21,261 bases of DNA, taken from positions 1-21,261 of the forward strand of contig SKKR01000475.1 in NCBI GenBank assembly GCA_007123655.1. The letters run 5' to 3'. The stretch's first letter is position 1. Every line of letters begins with the position of its first letter. Positions 1 to 7,566 of the stretch are shown one piece after another. Below the pieces are notes generated by a model. It saw only the letters and a list, made by a program, of their open reading frames with translations. It ran no database searches and was not told the DNA's origin. The stretch is from Thermomicrobiaceae bacterium (GTDB lineage Bacteria; Chloroflexota; Chloroflexia; Thermomicrobiales; Thermomicrobiaceae). The translations under genes and the position numbers were made by a program.

Positions 1-1404
1 CAGTACGTTGAGTTCTGCGCGGTACTTGGCGACGGTCCGTCTGGCGATGCGGATGCCCTGCTTTTCGAGAAGGTCGCAGATCTTCCGGTCCGTCAGCGGC
101 TCGTCTTCCTTTTCGACCATTTCCCGGATGATGTCTTTCACGCTCAGCGACGGCGTGAAGAAATCACTGAATGCGATCACCTTGCGTGTCGGCAGCATGA
201 CGTACTTGTTGGCGGTTGCCCGGCTGACGGTGGATTCGTGCACGCCGACCTGCTGCGCCACGACCGCACGGGTCAGCGGCCGAAGCTCGCGCACACCGCC
301 TCTGAGAAAGTCTTCCTGCAGATCAACGATACAGCGGGATATGCGGTACAGCGTATCGCGTCGCTGCTGAATGTTGGAGATGAACAGCTTCGCGCGATTG
401 ACGTGTTCGCGTATGTGGTCCCGTTCCCCATCGGTGAAGTCCCCTTTAGTGCGGCTCCGGCCGAGCTGGCGGGCAATCTGGTCGTACATGGAGTTCATCT
501 TCAGGTGGTAATCGCGCGTCTCGACCACGTCAACGTGAAGCTCGTCGTCCTTCAGGGTAACGATGACGTCCGGGGCAACGAACGGTGACTCCTGCGGTGT
601 CTTCCAGGTTCTGGCCTCGCTGTTCTGCATCGGAAATGGATTGAGATGTTCGCGGATGAAATCTCGCGTATCCTCGACCTCATCGTGGGAGATTCCGAGT
701 TCCTTGGCGATATAACCGAACTTGTGCGAACCGAACTCTTCGAGATACTCGCTGATGATCGGCTCGACGTAGCTGGGGACATCAACGCCGATGTCCTTCA
801 GGTAGCGCAATTGAATGAGCAGGCATTCCTGGAGATTTCGGGCGCCGGCGCCGACCGGCGCCACAGACTGGATGTATTCGATAACCCGGTTGACTTCGTC
901 CTCACCGCGCCCGGTTTCTCTGGAGATCTCCTCGGTGCTCTGCGGTATGAAGCCGTGTTCGTCCATGGAATTGACCAGATACTCGGCGAGGAAGAGGTCC
1001 CCGTTCTGGCAGAGCGTTGCTACGTCACTGAGAATCGTTTCCGGAACGGTTTTCTCGTTGGCGACGAGTGTCATTGGATCGAACTCGTCGGAGTCGTCTC
1101 TCGAACGGGGAGAGGACAACGTATACATCTGTTCCGGGTGGTCTTCGAATGACTCCTCCCGAGGAGACTCTTCCTGCGACATCATGCAGTTCTGGCAGAA
1201 GTTCCCATCGAGGATCGCGCCGCAACTGGAGCAGACCTGCTTGTCGTCCATCTCCAGAGCGGGGTTCACATCCAGTTCCTGACGGATGACGTCCTGAAGC
1301 TCCATGCGTGAGAGACTCAGGATGTAGTTCGCCTCGATAAGACTTGGAGAGATCCACACCCGCATCTCGGGTGAGGTGTCCATCGTGAACTCCATGCCGG
1401 CCAT
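1..1404 (-). CDS. rpoN: RNA polymerase sigma-54 factor RpoN, 3' end cut by window edge
   Basis: Directs RNA polymerase to -24/-12 promoters that need an AAA+ activator. Read from the ATG at 1404 (GGGAG about 7 nt upstream) the frame stays open to base 1, giving 468 residues. The RpoN box ARRTVAKYR lies at residues 454-462, so only about ten residues are missing. The helix-turn-helix ESTVSRATANKY (residues 390-401) and the core-binding region around residues 110-260 are also family-like. The N-terminus is unusual. Region I (residues about 16-50) keeps the pattern SLSRMELQDVI...ELDVNPALE but lacks the usual glutamines. The acidic Region II is replaced by a ribbon with Cys58, Cys61, Cys70 and Cys73 (CxxC-x8-CxxC), followed by an acidic linker. 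Assignment to sigma-54 is secure; zinc binding is inferred from the cysteine spacing. The gene is transcribed alone from its own promoter. Confidence 0.95.
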   Translation of the reverse strand, partial: MAGMEFTMDTSPEMRVWISPSLIEANYILSLSRMELQDVIRQELDVNPALEMDDKQVCSSCGAILDGNFCQNCMMSQEESPREESFEDHPEQMYTLSSPRSRDDSDEFDPMTLVANEKTVPETILSDVATLCQNGDLFLAEYLVNSMDEHGFIPQSTEEISRETGRGEDEVNRVIEYIQSVAPVGAGARNLQECLLIQLRYLKDIGVDVPSYVEPIISEYLEEFGSHKFGYIAKELGISHDEVEDTRDFIREHLNPFPMQNSEARTWKTPQESPFVAPDVIVTLKDDELHVDVVETRDYHLKMNSMYDQIARQLGRSRTKGDFTDGERDHIREHVNRAKLFISNIQQRRDTLYRISRCIVDLQEDFLRGGVRELRPLTRAVVAQQVGVHESTVSRATANKYVMLPTRKVIAFSDFFTPSLSVKDIIREMVEKEDEPLTDRKICDLLEKQGIRIARRTVAKYRAELNVL

Positions 1405-1485
1405 TCAGTGCTCCCATCCCGTTCTCGGCGCACACGCGGAGACAAAGTTCAGTTCGCTTGCTAGCCGTTCTGGCTCTTCGCATGC

Positions 1486-1508
1486 TTTCGCACCATTATA
1501 GTGCGAAA
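1486..1508. promoter_or_regulatory. Perfect inverted repeat (putative operator) over the rpoN -10 box
   Basis: TTTCGCAC (1486-1493) and GTGCGAAA (1501-1508) are perfect 8-nt inverted arms around a 7-nt spacer that holds most of the -10 box of the rpoN promoter. A dimeric repressor bound here would block RNA polymerase. The sequence does not match the CIRCE, NrdR or Bacillus-type LexA operators as I know them. The regulator is unknown and none is encoded nearby. Confidence 0.5.
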
Positions 1509-1523
1509 CGCAACTCGTGGCAA
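1495..1523 (-). promoter_or_regulatory. Sigma-70-type promoter of rpoN
   Basis: Read on the minus strand, a TTGCCA -35 box (1518-1523) is separated by exactly 17 nt from a perfect TATAAT -10 box (1495-1500). Transcription would start near 1488, giving a leader of roughly 85 nt before the rpoN ATG at 1404. Seen directly in the sequence; activity is inferred. Confidence 0.75.
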
Positions 1524-1723
1524 GGATATTGCGGGGAATTCGCGCTCATCCGTGACAACCATAAGCGCTTCGTTCCTGCCTCCCGGGCGCTCTAACGCAG
1601 AGAACGTGCCAGCCTTGCTGACCCGCAGCTCAATGACCCAGGAAACACATTCGTACGGGGATGGTTGACCAAGTAGAATCATGATTGGAGTCTGTCTGAC
1701 GCGGCGCAGCATGAGGAACCACT

Positions 1724-2866
1724 TTGGGGAAATCGCTTCGGCTCGCTCGCATCCGGAACATCGACGTCAAGGCACATCCAACGTTCCTGCTCGCGCTCCT
1801 CTGGGTAATCTACTACTGGGGTTATGAGGCGGGACACGGCATTCAGGGTGTGCTCTTTGGCGTCTTCATCCTCGTAGCGGCGTTCGTGAGCGTCGTTGGA
1901 CACGAACTGGCGCACAGCTTCGTCGCTCTCCGTTTCGGGCTCAATGTTCACGACATCACGTTGCTCCCGATCGGCGGGGTCGCTCGGATCGAGTACGTGT
2001 CACTTACGCCTCGTCAGGAGATCGCGATCGCCCAGGCCGGCCCTCTTCTGAACCTCATCGTGGCCGGTCTGCTGTTGCCAGTCATCATCGGCATACTGAT
2101 CGTTCGCGATGTTGGCGGCGGGCTCGGGGCGTTCCTGCTCCTGCAGGAGACGGGTTTCAGTGCATTGATCATCCATCTCTGGCTGGCCAATGTCATGCTG
2201 GCACTCTTCAATCTGCTCCCCGCATTTCCGATGGACGGCGGGCGGATCGCCAGGGCCGCGTTCAGCGCTATCTGGGGCCGCCTCCGGGCGACTCAGGTTG
2301 CGGTCGGGATGGGTCAGGTACTGGCGCTGTCGCTGATCGCGGGTGGGTTTCTGCTGCGCGATGTGTCACTCCCGCTTGTTGCGGTGTTCATTCTGGTTGC
2401 CGCGTACGTCGAAGCGCGGATGATCCACATCGAAAGTGCCATGCGTACGCTGCCGGTCGGGCAGTTCGTTCTCTGGGACCTAGGTGGGGTGCAGCCGGAC
2501 TCACCGCTCAACTATGCGCTGCGCGGCGGCGTTCGCGATGTGGCGGTAACCGTCAACGGCAGCGTCGTCGGGATGCTCTGGCGGGAAGCGGTTCAGCCGG
2601 TATTGAATTCCGCCAGCAAGCTTCGTGTCCGGGACGTGATGGACCAGAACGTGCTCACGATGGACGTGGATACGTCTGTGTACGATGTGCACCGGGAGAT
2701 GCTGCAAACTGGCAGACCGGCGATCCCGATCACCGAAGGCGGGATCTATCGGGGTATATTCACGTCGGACAGGTTGATTCACGTCTACCGCTACCTGCAG
2801 ACCGGGAAGTCCCCGCGGGAGCGCTACCGCGGGTTCGCTGAGGCTCTCGGTCTGATCAGCCGGTAG
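1724..2866 (+). CDS. M50 family (site-2-protease type) membrane zinc metalloprotease with C-terminal CBS-like region
   Basis: Intramembrane metalloprotease of the S2P/SpoIVFB type, 380 residues. The zinc motif HELAH is at residues 60-64 (His60, Glu61, His64), and the second conserved motif, NLLPAFPMDGGR, is at 163-174 with the metal-binding Asp171. Hydrophobic segments lie at about 20-32, 42-58, 104-127, 143-166 and 195-230. The hydrophilic C-terminus (about 245-380) resembles the CBS region of bacterial M50 proteins; RVRDVMDQNVLTM at 301-313 is typical of a CBS start, but the first repeat is degenerate. The start is a TTG: an in-frame stop lies just upstream at 1712-1714 and GAGGA (1713-1717) is 6 nt before it. 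The substrate is unknown. The gene stands alone, convergent with accA. Confidence 0.9.
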   Translation: MGKSLRLARIRNIDVKAHPTFLLALLWVIYYWGYEAGHGIQGVLFGVFILVAAFVSVVGHELAHSFVALRFGLNVHDITLLPIGGVARIEYVSLTPRQEIAIAQAGPLLNLIVAGLLLPVIIGILIVRDVGGGLGAFLLLQETGFSALIIHLWLANVMLALFNLLPAFPMDGGRIARAAFSAIWGRLRATQVAVGMGQVLALSLIAGGFLLRDVSLPLVAVFILVAAYVEARMIHIESAMRTLPVGQFVLWDLGGVQPDSPLNYALRGGVRDVAVTVNGSVVGMLWREAVQPVLNSASKLRVRDVMDQNVLTMDVDTSVYDVHREMLQTGRPAIPITEGGIYRGIFTSDRLIHVYRYLQTGKSPRERYRGFAEALGLISR

Positions 2867-2873
2867 GGGCCAA

Positions 2874-2897
2874 CCGGTTGAACCGGAATTCAACCGG
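2874..2897. terminator. Inverted repeat between convergent genes, possible bidirectional terminator
   Basis: CCGGTTGAA (2874-2882) and TTCAACCGG (2889-2897) form a perfect 9-bp stem with a 6-nt loop in the 36-nt gap between the stop codons of the M50 gene and accA. The position fits a shared terminator. Neither strand has a run of T after the stem, so strong intrinsic termination is uncertain. Confidence 0.4.
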
Positions 2898-2902
2898 GCG
2901 CG

Positions 2903-3793
2903 TCAGTCGCTCGTTGACTCTGGAGTGGACGTTCCGGGCACGCCCACTGGCAACTCGCCGATCAATTCTTCCTGCTCATCGACCCAGGCGCCGATTCCCC
3001 GGTATTTCTCGTACCGGAGCTCCAGCAACCGATCGATGCCCGCGGGTCGGTCCGCGATCGCCTCGATCTCGCCGAGATGCCGCTCGATTGCCTCACCGGT
3101 GCGCTGGATGGTGGCGTCCGACGCATCGTGAGCAGGCTCTGGTTCGGGAACGATCTCATCAATGATTCCGAACCGTTTAAGATCCTGAGCGGTCAGCTTC
3201 AGGGCCTCCGCGGCCTGCGGTGCGGCGTTTGAGTCCTTCCAGAGAATCGCGGCACACGCCTCCGGAGACGCCACGGCGTACACGGCGTTCTCCAGCATGA
3301 GCAGCCGGTCCGTCACGCTGATCGCTAGGGCTCCACCGCTGCCGCCTTCGCCGATTACGACTCCCACGGACGGGACGCGCAACGAGGCGAGCGCGAGGAG
3401 GTTTTCGGCGATTGCTGTCGCCTGCCCACGCTCCTCTGAACCGAGCCCGGGATCAGCCGCCGGCGTATCAATGAAACAGATTAACGGGAAGCCGAACTTC
3501 TCGGCGTGCCTGAAGATCCGGAGAGCTTTTCGGTAGCCGTCAGGATTCGGCATCCCGAAATTCCGGTCCAGATTCTCACGGGTGTTGGAGCCTTTCTGGT
3601 GGCCGATTGCCATCACGGTGCGCCCGTTGAACGCACCAATGCCGGCGATCATCGCCGGGTCATCACTGTGTCGCCGATCTCCGTGCAGCTCAACGAATCC
3701 GTTGATAAGCGCGTTGACGTAGTCCAGTGAGTGTGGGCGATCCGCCTTTCGAGCGAGCTGGACGCGCTCCCAGGCAGGAGTCGTTGTGCTCAT
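2903..3793 (-). CDS. accA: Acetyl-CoA carboxylase carboxyltransferase subunit alpha
   Basis: With AccD it transfers the carboxyl group from carboxybiotin to acetyl-CoA, making malonyl-CoA for fatty-acid synthesis in the cytoplasm. The protein has 296 residues, slightly shorter than the roughly 320 of E. coli, mainly at the N-terminus. Family landmarks are PAWERVQLAR (6-15), NGFVELHGDR (31-40), IGHQKG (63-68), the SEERGQ segment (119-124) and the glycine-rich GEGGSGGALAI at 148-158. The loop usually reading IDTPGAYPG is IDTPAADPG here (108-116), and SPEGCA is SPEACA. The ATG overlaps the accD stop as ATGA, so the two are translationally coupled. Biotin carboxylase and the biotin carrier are not in the window. 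Confidence 0.95.
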   Translation of the reverse strand: MSTTTPAWERVQLARKADRPHSLDYVNALINGFVELHGDRRHSDDPAMIAGIGAFNGRTVMAIGHQKGSNTRENLDRNFGMPNPDGYRKALRIFRHAEKFGFPLICFIDTPAADPGLGSEERGQATAIAENLLALASLRVPSVGVVIGEGGSGGALAISVTDRLLMLENAVYAVASPEACAAILWKDSNAAPQAAEALKLTAQDLKRFGIIDEIVPEPEPAHDASDATIQRTGEAIERHLGEIEAIADRPAGIDRLLELRYEKYRGIGAWVDEQEELIGELPVGVPGTSTPESTSD

Positions 3794-4713
3794 CGAGCTT
3801 CTCCGTTCCGGGATTGACCGGACATCGCGTATCCCGGCTGATGTCGACCCAGGAAGGCATCGGCATAGTGGAGCAGCAGGAGAGACAGCGTCCCGGGAAG
3901 CTCGCTACGACGTGAGATCATGTCAATCATCCCGTGCTCGAGCAGGAACTCCGCGGTCTGAAATCCATCCGGCAGCTTCTGGCGGGTGATCTGCTCGATA
4001 ACCCTGGGGCCGGCAAAACCGACCATTGCCCCCGGCTCGGCAATGATAACGTCCGCGACCATGGCGTAGCTGGCGGTGACGCCTCCGTAGCACGGGTCGG
4101 TGAGCACCGATATATGCGGGAGCTTGTGCTCCCCAAGTCTGGAAAGCGCGGCGGTGGTCTTTGCCATCTGCATCAAGGAGAAGGTGCTCTCGTGCATGCG
4201 CGCGCCGCCCGAGTTAGAGATGCTGATGAACGGCAGCCGTTGATCGACCGCTCGTTCGACAACCCGGGCAAACTTCTCACCAAATGCCGATCCCATGCTC
4301 GCTCCGAGAAAACGGAACTCGGTCACTGCGACGGCAGCATCATACCCGCGGATGCGTCCGCGTCCGGTAACGAGCGCCTCCGGCTGACCGGCTTTACGGG
4401 TCGTCGATTTGACCTTCTCGCGATAGACGTCGCCGTTGGCTGAAAACTCCAACGGGTCGGATGTGACGATCCCGCGGTCCCATTCTTCGAAGCTGCCACT
4501 GTCGAGGACATACTCGATGCGTTGAGACGCGCTCAGCCTGGCGTGGAAGTCACACTTCGGACAGACGCGGAACCAGCGCTCGAAGTCCTTGCTGTAGACG
4601 AGGTCCTTGCATTTCTGGCATTTCACCCAGAGCCCGTCAGGGACAACCGGACCGTCTTCGGCACTGACATCTTCTCGATTAAACGTGGGTTTTCGTCGGA
4701 AGAAGTCCGGCAC
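3790..4713 (-). CDS. accD: Acetyl-CoA carboxylase carboxyltransferase subunit beta (zinc-ribbon subunit)
   Basis: Partner of AccA in the heterotetrameric carboxyltransferase. The protein has 307 residues from a GTG at 4713 with GGAG about 10 nt upstream. A four-cysteine zinc ribbon sits at the N-terminus (Cys32, Cys35, Cys51, Cys54), followed by the crotonase-type core with SGGARMHE, GGVTASYA and GFAGPRVIEQ, all typical of AccD. The frame is open further upstream to 4794, but that start lies on the wrong side of the promoter (-10 at 4768-4773), and the family normally begins about 30 residues before the first zinc cysteine, as here. The first gene of a two-gene operon, overlapping accA by 4 nt. 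Confidence 0.95.
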   Translation of the reverse strand: MPDFFRRKPTFNREDVSAEDGPVVPDGLWVKCQKCKDLVYSKDFERWFRVCPKCDFHARLSASQRIEYVLDSGSFEEWDRGIVTSDPLEFSANGDVYREKVKSTTRKAGQPEALVTGRGRIRGYDAAVAVTEFRFLGASMGSAFGEKFARVVERAVDQRLPFISISNSGGARMHESTFSLMQMAKTTAALSRLGEHKLPHISVLTDPCYGGVTASYAMVADVIIAEPGAMVGFAGPRVIEQITRQKLPDGFQTAEFLLEHGMIDMISRRSELPGTLSLLLLHYADAFLGRHQPGYAMSGQSRNGEAR

Positions 4714-4767
4714 GATGCGATCACTCCGAAGCAATGAATGACGAAGCAAGCCGGCACGATGGCGGAG

Positions 4768-4798
4768 AGTATAGCACAGACCTGTTCGGACCAATCAA
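4768..4798 (-). promoter_or_regulatory. Promoter of accD-accA (extended -10)
   Basis: On the minus strand TATACT (4768-4773) is preceded by TGC, an extended -10 element. A TTGATT (4793-4798) lies 19 nt upstream, a little longer than ideal. Transcription would start near 4761, about 48 nt before the accD GTG, which supports that start choice. Confidence 0.55.
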
Positions 4799-4802
4799 CA
4801 GG

Positions 4803-4831
4803 TTGACCGTGGATGGCGCCGGACGTAGAGT
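4803..4831 (+). promoter_or_regulatory. Promoter of glgC
   Basis: TTGACC (4803-4808), a 17-nt spacer and TAGAGT (4826-4831). It sits back to back with the accD promoter; the two -35 boxes are only 4 nt apart, so the transcription units are divergent with closely packed promoters. Expected start is near 4838, giving a leader of about 70 nt. Confidence 0.55.
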
Positions 4832-4909
4832 GACATATACGGGGGCGCCGGACACGCCGGATCTCAAGGCGAAATCAGCCGTAGTTCCGGCATGAGAGGT
4901 GCGGGTCAC

Positions 4910-6193
4910 ATGAGCGAAGTCGCGGTCATGATCCTCGCTGGAGGACAGGGTGAGCGTTTGAGCATCCTGTCACGCCAGCGGGCAAAGCCGGCGGTACCAT
5001 TCGCGGGTAAATACCGAATCATCGATTTTGCCCTGTCCAACTGTGTCAATTCCGGTCTCTTCAATCTGGCGGTTTTGACACAGTATCGCCCGCACTCGCT
5101 CAACGACCACATCGGACACGGTCGTCCCTGGGATCTCGACCGGGAGCGAAACGGCGGGGTGGTGATCCTGCAACCGTATCTCGGCCGGTCCGGTTCCGGC
5201 TGGTATCGTGGAACCGCTGACGCGATCTATCATAATCTCTTCTACGTTACGAGTCGGACGTTTCAGGATGTCCTGATACTTTCGGCGGATCACGTCTACG
5301 CGATGGACTACCGCCCTATGATTCAACTCCACCGGGAAACGGACGCCGATGTGACGGTCGCCGTGCAGCCGGTCCCGTGGGAAGATGCCAGCCGGTTCGG
5401 CGTGATGGAGACGGGCGCCGACGGTCGGATCGTCGATTTTGATGAGAAACCGGCAGAGCCTCGGAGCAACCTGGCGTCAATGGGCGTTTACATTTTCAAA
5501 CGCGACGTTCTGCTGGACCTCTTCGATGATCGAGAGGCACCATCGTCAATGACCGATTTCGGTCACGAGGTCATCCCGTACTTGATCCGCCACGGGAGCG
5601 CATATGCTCACGAGTTTCACGGCTACTGGCGCGACGTGGGAACGATACAGTCCTACTGGGAATCCAATATGGAGCAACTGGAGGATCTGCCCCAGCTGAA
5701 CCTCTATGACACGGACTGGCGGATACACACTCGGAGCGAAGAGCGTCCTCCGGCGAAGATCCTGGAAGGCTCGCGGATCGTTCGGAGCATGGTGTCGCAC
5801 GGCTGTGTGGTAAACAACGCAACTGTAGAACGTTCAATGCTCTCTCCTGGCGTCATGGTACAGGACGGGGCTGAAGTCCGAGACTCGATCATCATGACGG
5901 ACGCCGTCATCGGCCGTGGGGCGAAACTCGACCGGGTGATCGTTGACAAGCACGTGGTGGTCGGTAGCGGCGCCGAACTTGGATACGGCGATGATTTCAC
6001 GATTAACCGGCTGGAACCGAATCGCCTTGATTCCGGGATAACGATCGTTGGTCGCCGGGCGGTGATTCCAGCCGGCGTCCGCGCCGGACGAAACGTTTTG
6101 ATAGGTACAGACGTTACAGAAGCAGACTTCGAAGAGCACGAGATCCCGAGTGGGGAAAGTATTGACTCTCGTGTCGTGGCAGTCTGGGTATAA
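4910..6193 (+). CDS. glgC: Glucose-1-phosphate adenylyltransferase (ADP-glucose pyrophosphorylase)
   Basis: Makes ADP-glucose and pyrophosphate from ATP and glucose-1-phosphate, the committed step of bacterial glycogen synthesis. The protein has 427 residues, normal for the family. The nucleotidyltransferase loop GGQGERL is at residues 11-17, RAKPAVPF (24-31) and [10 protein letters not shown] (35-44) follow, the substrate region [12 protein letters not shown] is at 99-110, and SADHVY at 125-130 supplies the catalytic aspartate. After DFDEKP the chain continues into a left-handed beta-helix-like C-terminal domain, recognisable by its hexad hydrophobic pattern. I chose the ATG at 4910 because AGAGGTG (4895-4901) is 8 nt upstream; an ATG at 4892 would add six residues. 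No other glycogen gene is present. Confidence 0.95.
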   Translation: MSEVAVMILAGGQGERLSILSRQRAKPAVPFAGKYRIIDFALSNCVNSGLFNLAVLTQYRPHSLNDHIGHGRPWDLDRERNGGVVILQPYLGRSGSGWYRGTADAIYHNLFYVTSRTFQDVLILSADHVYAMDYRPMIQLHRETDADVTVAVQPVPWEDASRFGVMETGADGRIVDFDEKPAEPRSNLASMGVYIFKRDVLLDLFDDREAPSSMTDFGHEVIPYLIRHGSAYAHEFHGYWRDVGTIQSYWESNMEQLEDLPQLNLYDTDWRIHTRSEERPPAKILEGSRIVRSMVSHGCVVNNATVERSMLSPGVMVQDGAEVRDSIIMTDAVIGRGAKLDRVIVDKHVVVGSGAELGYGDDFTINRLEPNRLDSGITIVGRRAVIPAGVRAGRNVLIGTDVTEADFEEHEIPSGESIDSRVVAVWV

Positions 6194-6389
6194 TTCATCG
6201 ACGGTCGTGAGCGAGTGGACAGTTCTTCGTATCATCACTGGATGTGAAGACTGCGGTTCTTGCACGATGAATCGGGACCGCATGCGCGACGCGGTTCTGA
6301 GGCCTGTCGGATCAGTTCAGCCGGAAGCGCCGGATGACCGAGAGCCGTCTCCAGTTATGTAAGCTCACGTCTTGCTGAGGGGAATGAGA

Positions 6390-7505
6390 ATGAACGAAAG
6401 GCACGAAACGGGGCAGGCCCTCGCCGAACTGGGGATTGTCGAGCTTCCCAGGCTCGTCGATAACTTGCCAGACGAATTGCACGCCGCGTTTGACCGCCTC
6501 TATCATGTTTCCGAGACAACAGGAGAGATTGACCCTCCAGAACATATGCACCGGTGGATCGAGCGTTACTTCGGCTCAGTCGAGACGGTGCTCCATCAAC
6601 GAGTGGTCAAGATAACCAACCGGTTCACGCTGGACGCCACGCTGTTCAACGACCTCCGCTCGCGGAGGCCGCTCGAGGCGAGGATTCCGGTGGACCTTGC
6701 GGATGAGATCGCCAAGACAGCTCCGGACCCGTTCTGTGAGCCGCTACATAACACGCCGGCGGACACGTTCGGGCGAATCGAGGGCGAATACTCGCTCACG
6801 GCCAGCAATATCGCCAAGTATGACGGCTTCCACGGGGTCGTGATCTTCCGGGAGCACGATCCACTGGCGTTCACCGGTGAAATCGTTCAGGACGCGATCA
6901 ACGTCTCCCGGCAATGGATCGATCGCTGTCACGAACTGGATCCGGAAGCGATCTATCCGTTCTTCATGTGGAACTGCCTCTGGAAGAGTGGGGCATCGAT
7001 CCCGCATGGCCATGCGCAGATCAGCCTCAGCAAAGGTATGCACTACGGAAAGATCGAACAGCTGCGCCGTTCCGTCCGCGATTATGCGGAGCGTTATGGC
7101 GCGAGCTACTTTGGCGACCTCTTCTCCGTGTACGAGGCGCTCGGACTCGGCCGGCAAATCGGGAACGTTCGCGTAATGGCGAACTTGACCCCATTGAAGG
7201 AGAAAGAGATTCTGCTGGTCGCTGACTCGGTGAACGATGAACTGTCAGTGATGATCTATCGTGTTCTGCGGTGTCTCATCGAGGACCTGAACACGTCATC
7301 GTTCAACCTGGCGATCTGGGAACCACCCATCACGGAAACGGACGAAGACTGGCGTGATGTTCCGGTGATGGTTCGCATCGTCGACCGGGGTGATCCGCTG
7401 AACCGAACGTCAGACTTCGGTGCGATGGAGCTGTACGCCGCGAGCGTCGTCTCGAGCGATCCGTTCCGGGTGGCGGAGACGTTGTGGCCGGCGGTCGACT
7501 ACTGA
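6390..7505 (+). CDS. GalT-like HIT-superfamily protein, predicted nucleotidyltransferase or phosphorylase
   Basis: The protein has 371 residues. The only strong motif is GASIPHGHAQISL at 201-213, in which His206-x-His208-x-Gln210 matches the HxHxQ active site of galactose-1-phosphate uridylyltransferase and related ATP adenylyltransferases. There the second histidine becomes nucleotidylated, which would be His208 here. The Cys/His zinc sites of classical GalT are not evident. The N-terminal half has no motif I recognise. The start is the ATG at 6390, 7 nt after GAGGGG (6377-6382); upstream TTG and ATG codons are too close to that site. It follows glgC by 196 nt, so a role in nucleotide-sugar or sugar-phosphate metabolism is plausible, but the substrate cannot be read from sequence. 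Confidence 0.75.
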   Translation: MNERHETGQALAELGIVELPRLVDNLPDELHAAFDRLYHVSETTGEIDPPEHMHRWIERYFGSVETVLHQRVVKITNRFTLDATLFNDLRSRRPLEARIPVDLADEIAKTAPDPFCEPLHNTPADTFGRIEGEYSLTASNIAKYDGFHGVVIFREHDPLAFTGEIVQDAINVSRQWIDRCHELDPEAIYPFFMWNCLWKSGASIPHGHAQISLSKGMHYGKIEQLRRSVRDYAERYGASYFGDLFSVYEALGLGRQIGNVRVMANLTPLKEKEILLVADSVNDELSVMIYRVLRCLIEDLNTSSFNLAIWEPPITETDEDWRDVPVMVRIVDRGDPLNRTSDFGAMELYAASVVSSDPFRVAETLWPAVDY

Positions 7506-7566
7506 GATCGCCCAGGCGCCTGTATCCCAGGCAGGCGAAACCAGAAGACGGGCAGGCTGGAACCTG

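Larger units (their letters stand above)
1405..1723. other. Divergent intergenic region between rpoN and the M50 protease
   Basis: About 320 nt without a credible gene. It holds the rpoN promoter and inverted repeat on the rpoN side. On the other side, a TTGACC at 1665-1670 and a TAGAAT at 1674-1679 are too close together to form one promoter, so I cannot place the promoter of the protease gene. Open frames crossing the region have no ribosome-binding site or recognisable protein. Confidence 0.6.

Noticed and set aside
1025..1483. Minus-strand 152-codon frame over the start of rpoN
   Set aside because: It is a shifted frame of the true rpoN reading frame and has no similarity of its own.
4714..4794. 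Longer accD start at 4794
   Set aside because: It lies upstream of the accD -10 box and adds 27 residues not seen in the family.
6189..6194. A perfect TATAAT at the glgC stop codon as promoter for the GalT-like gene
   Set aside because: The only good -35 (TTGACT, 6162-6167) is 21 nt away and the extended -10 TG is off by one base; too weak to list.
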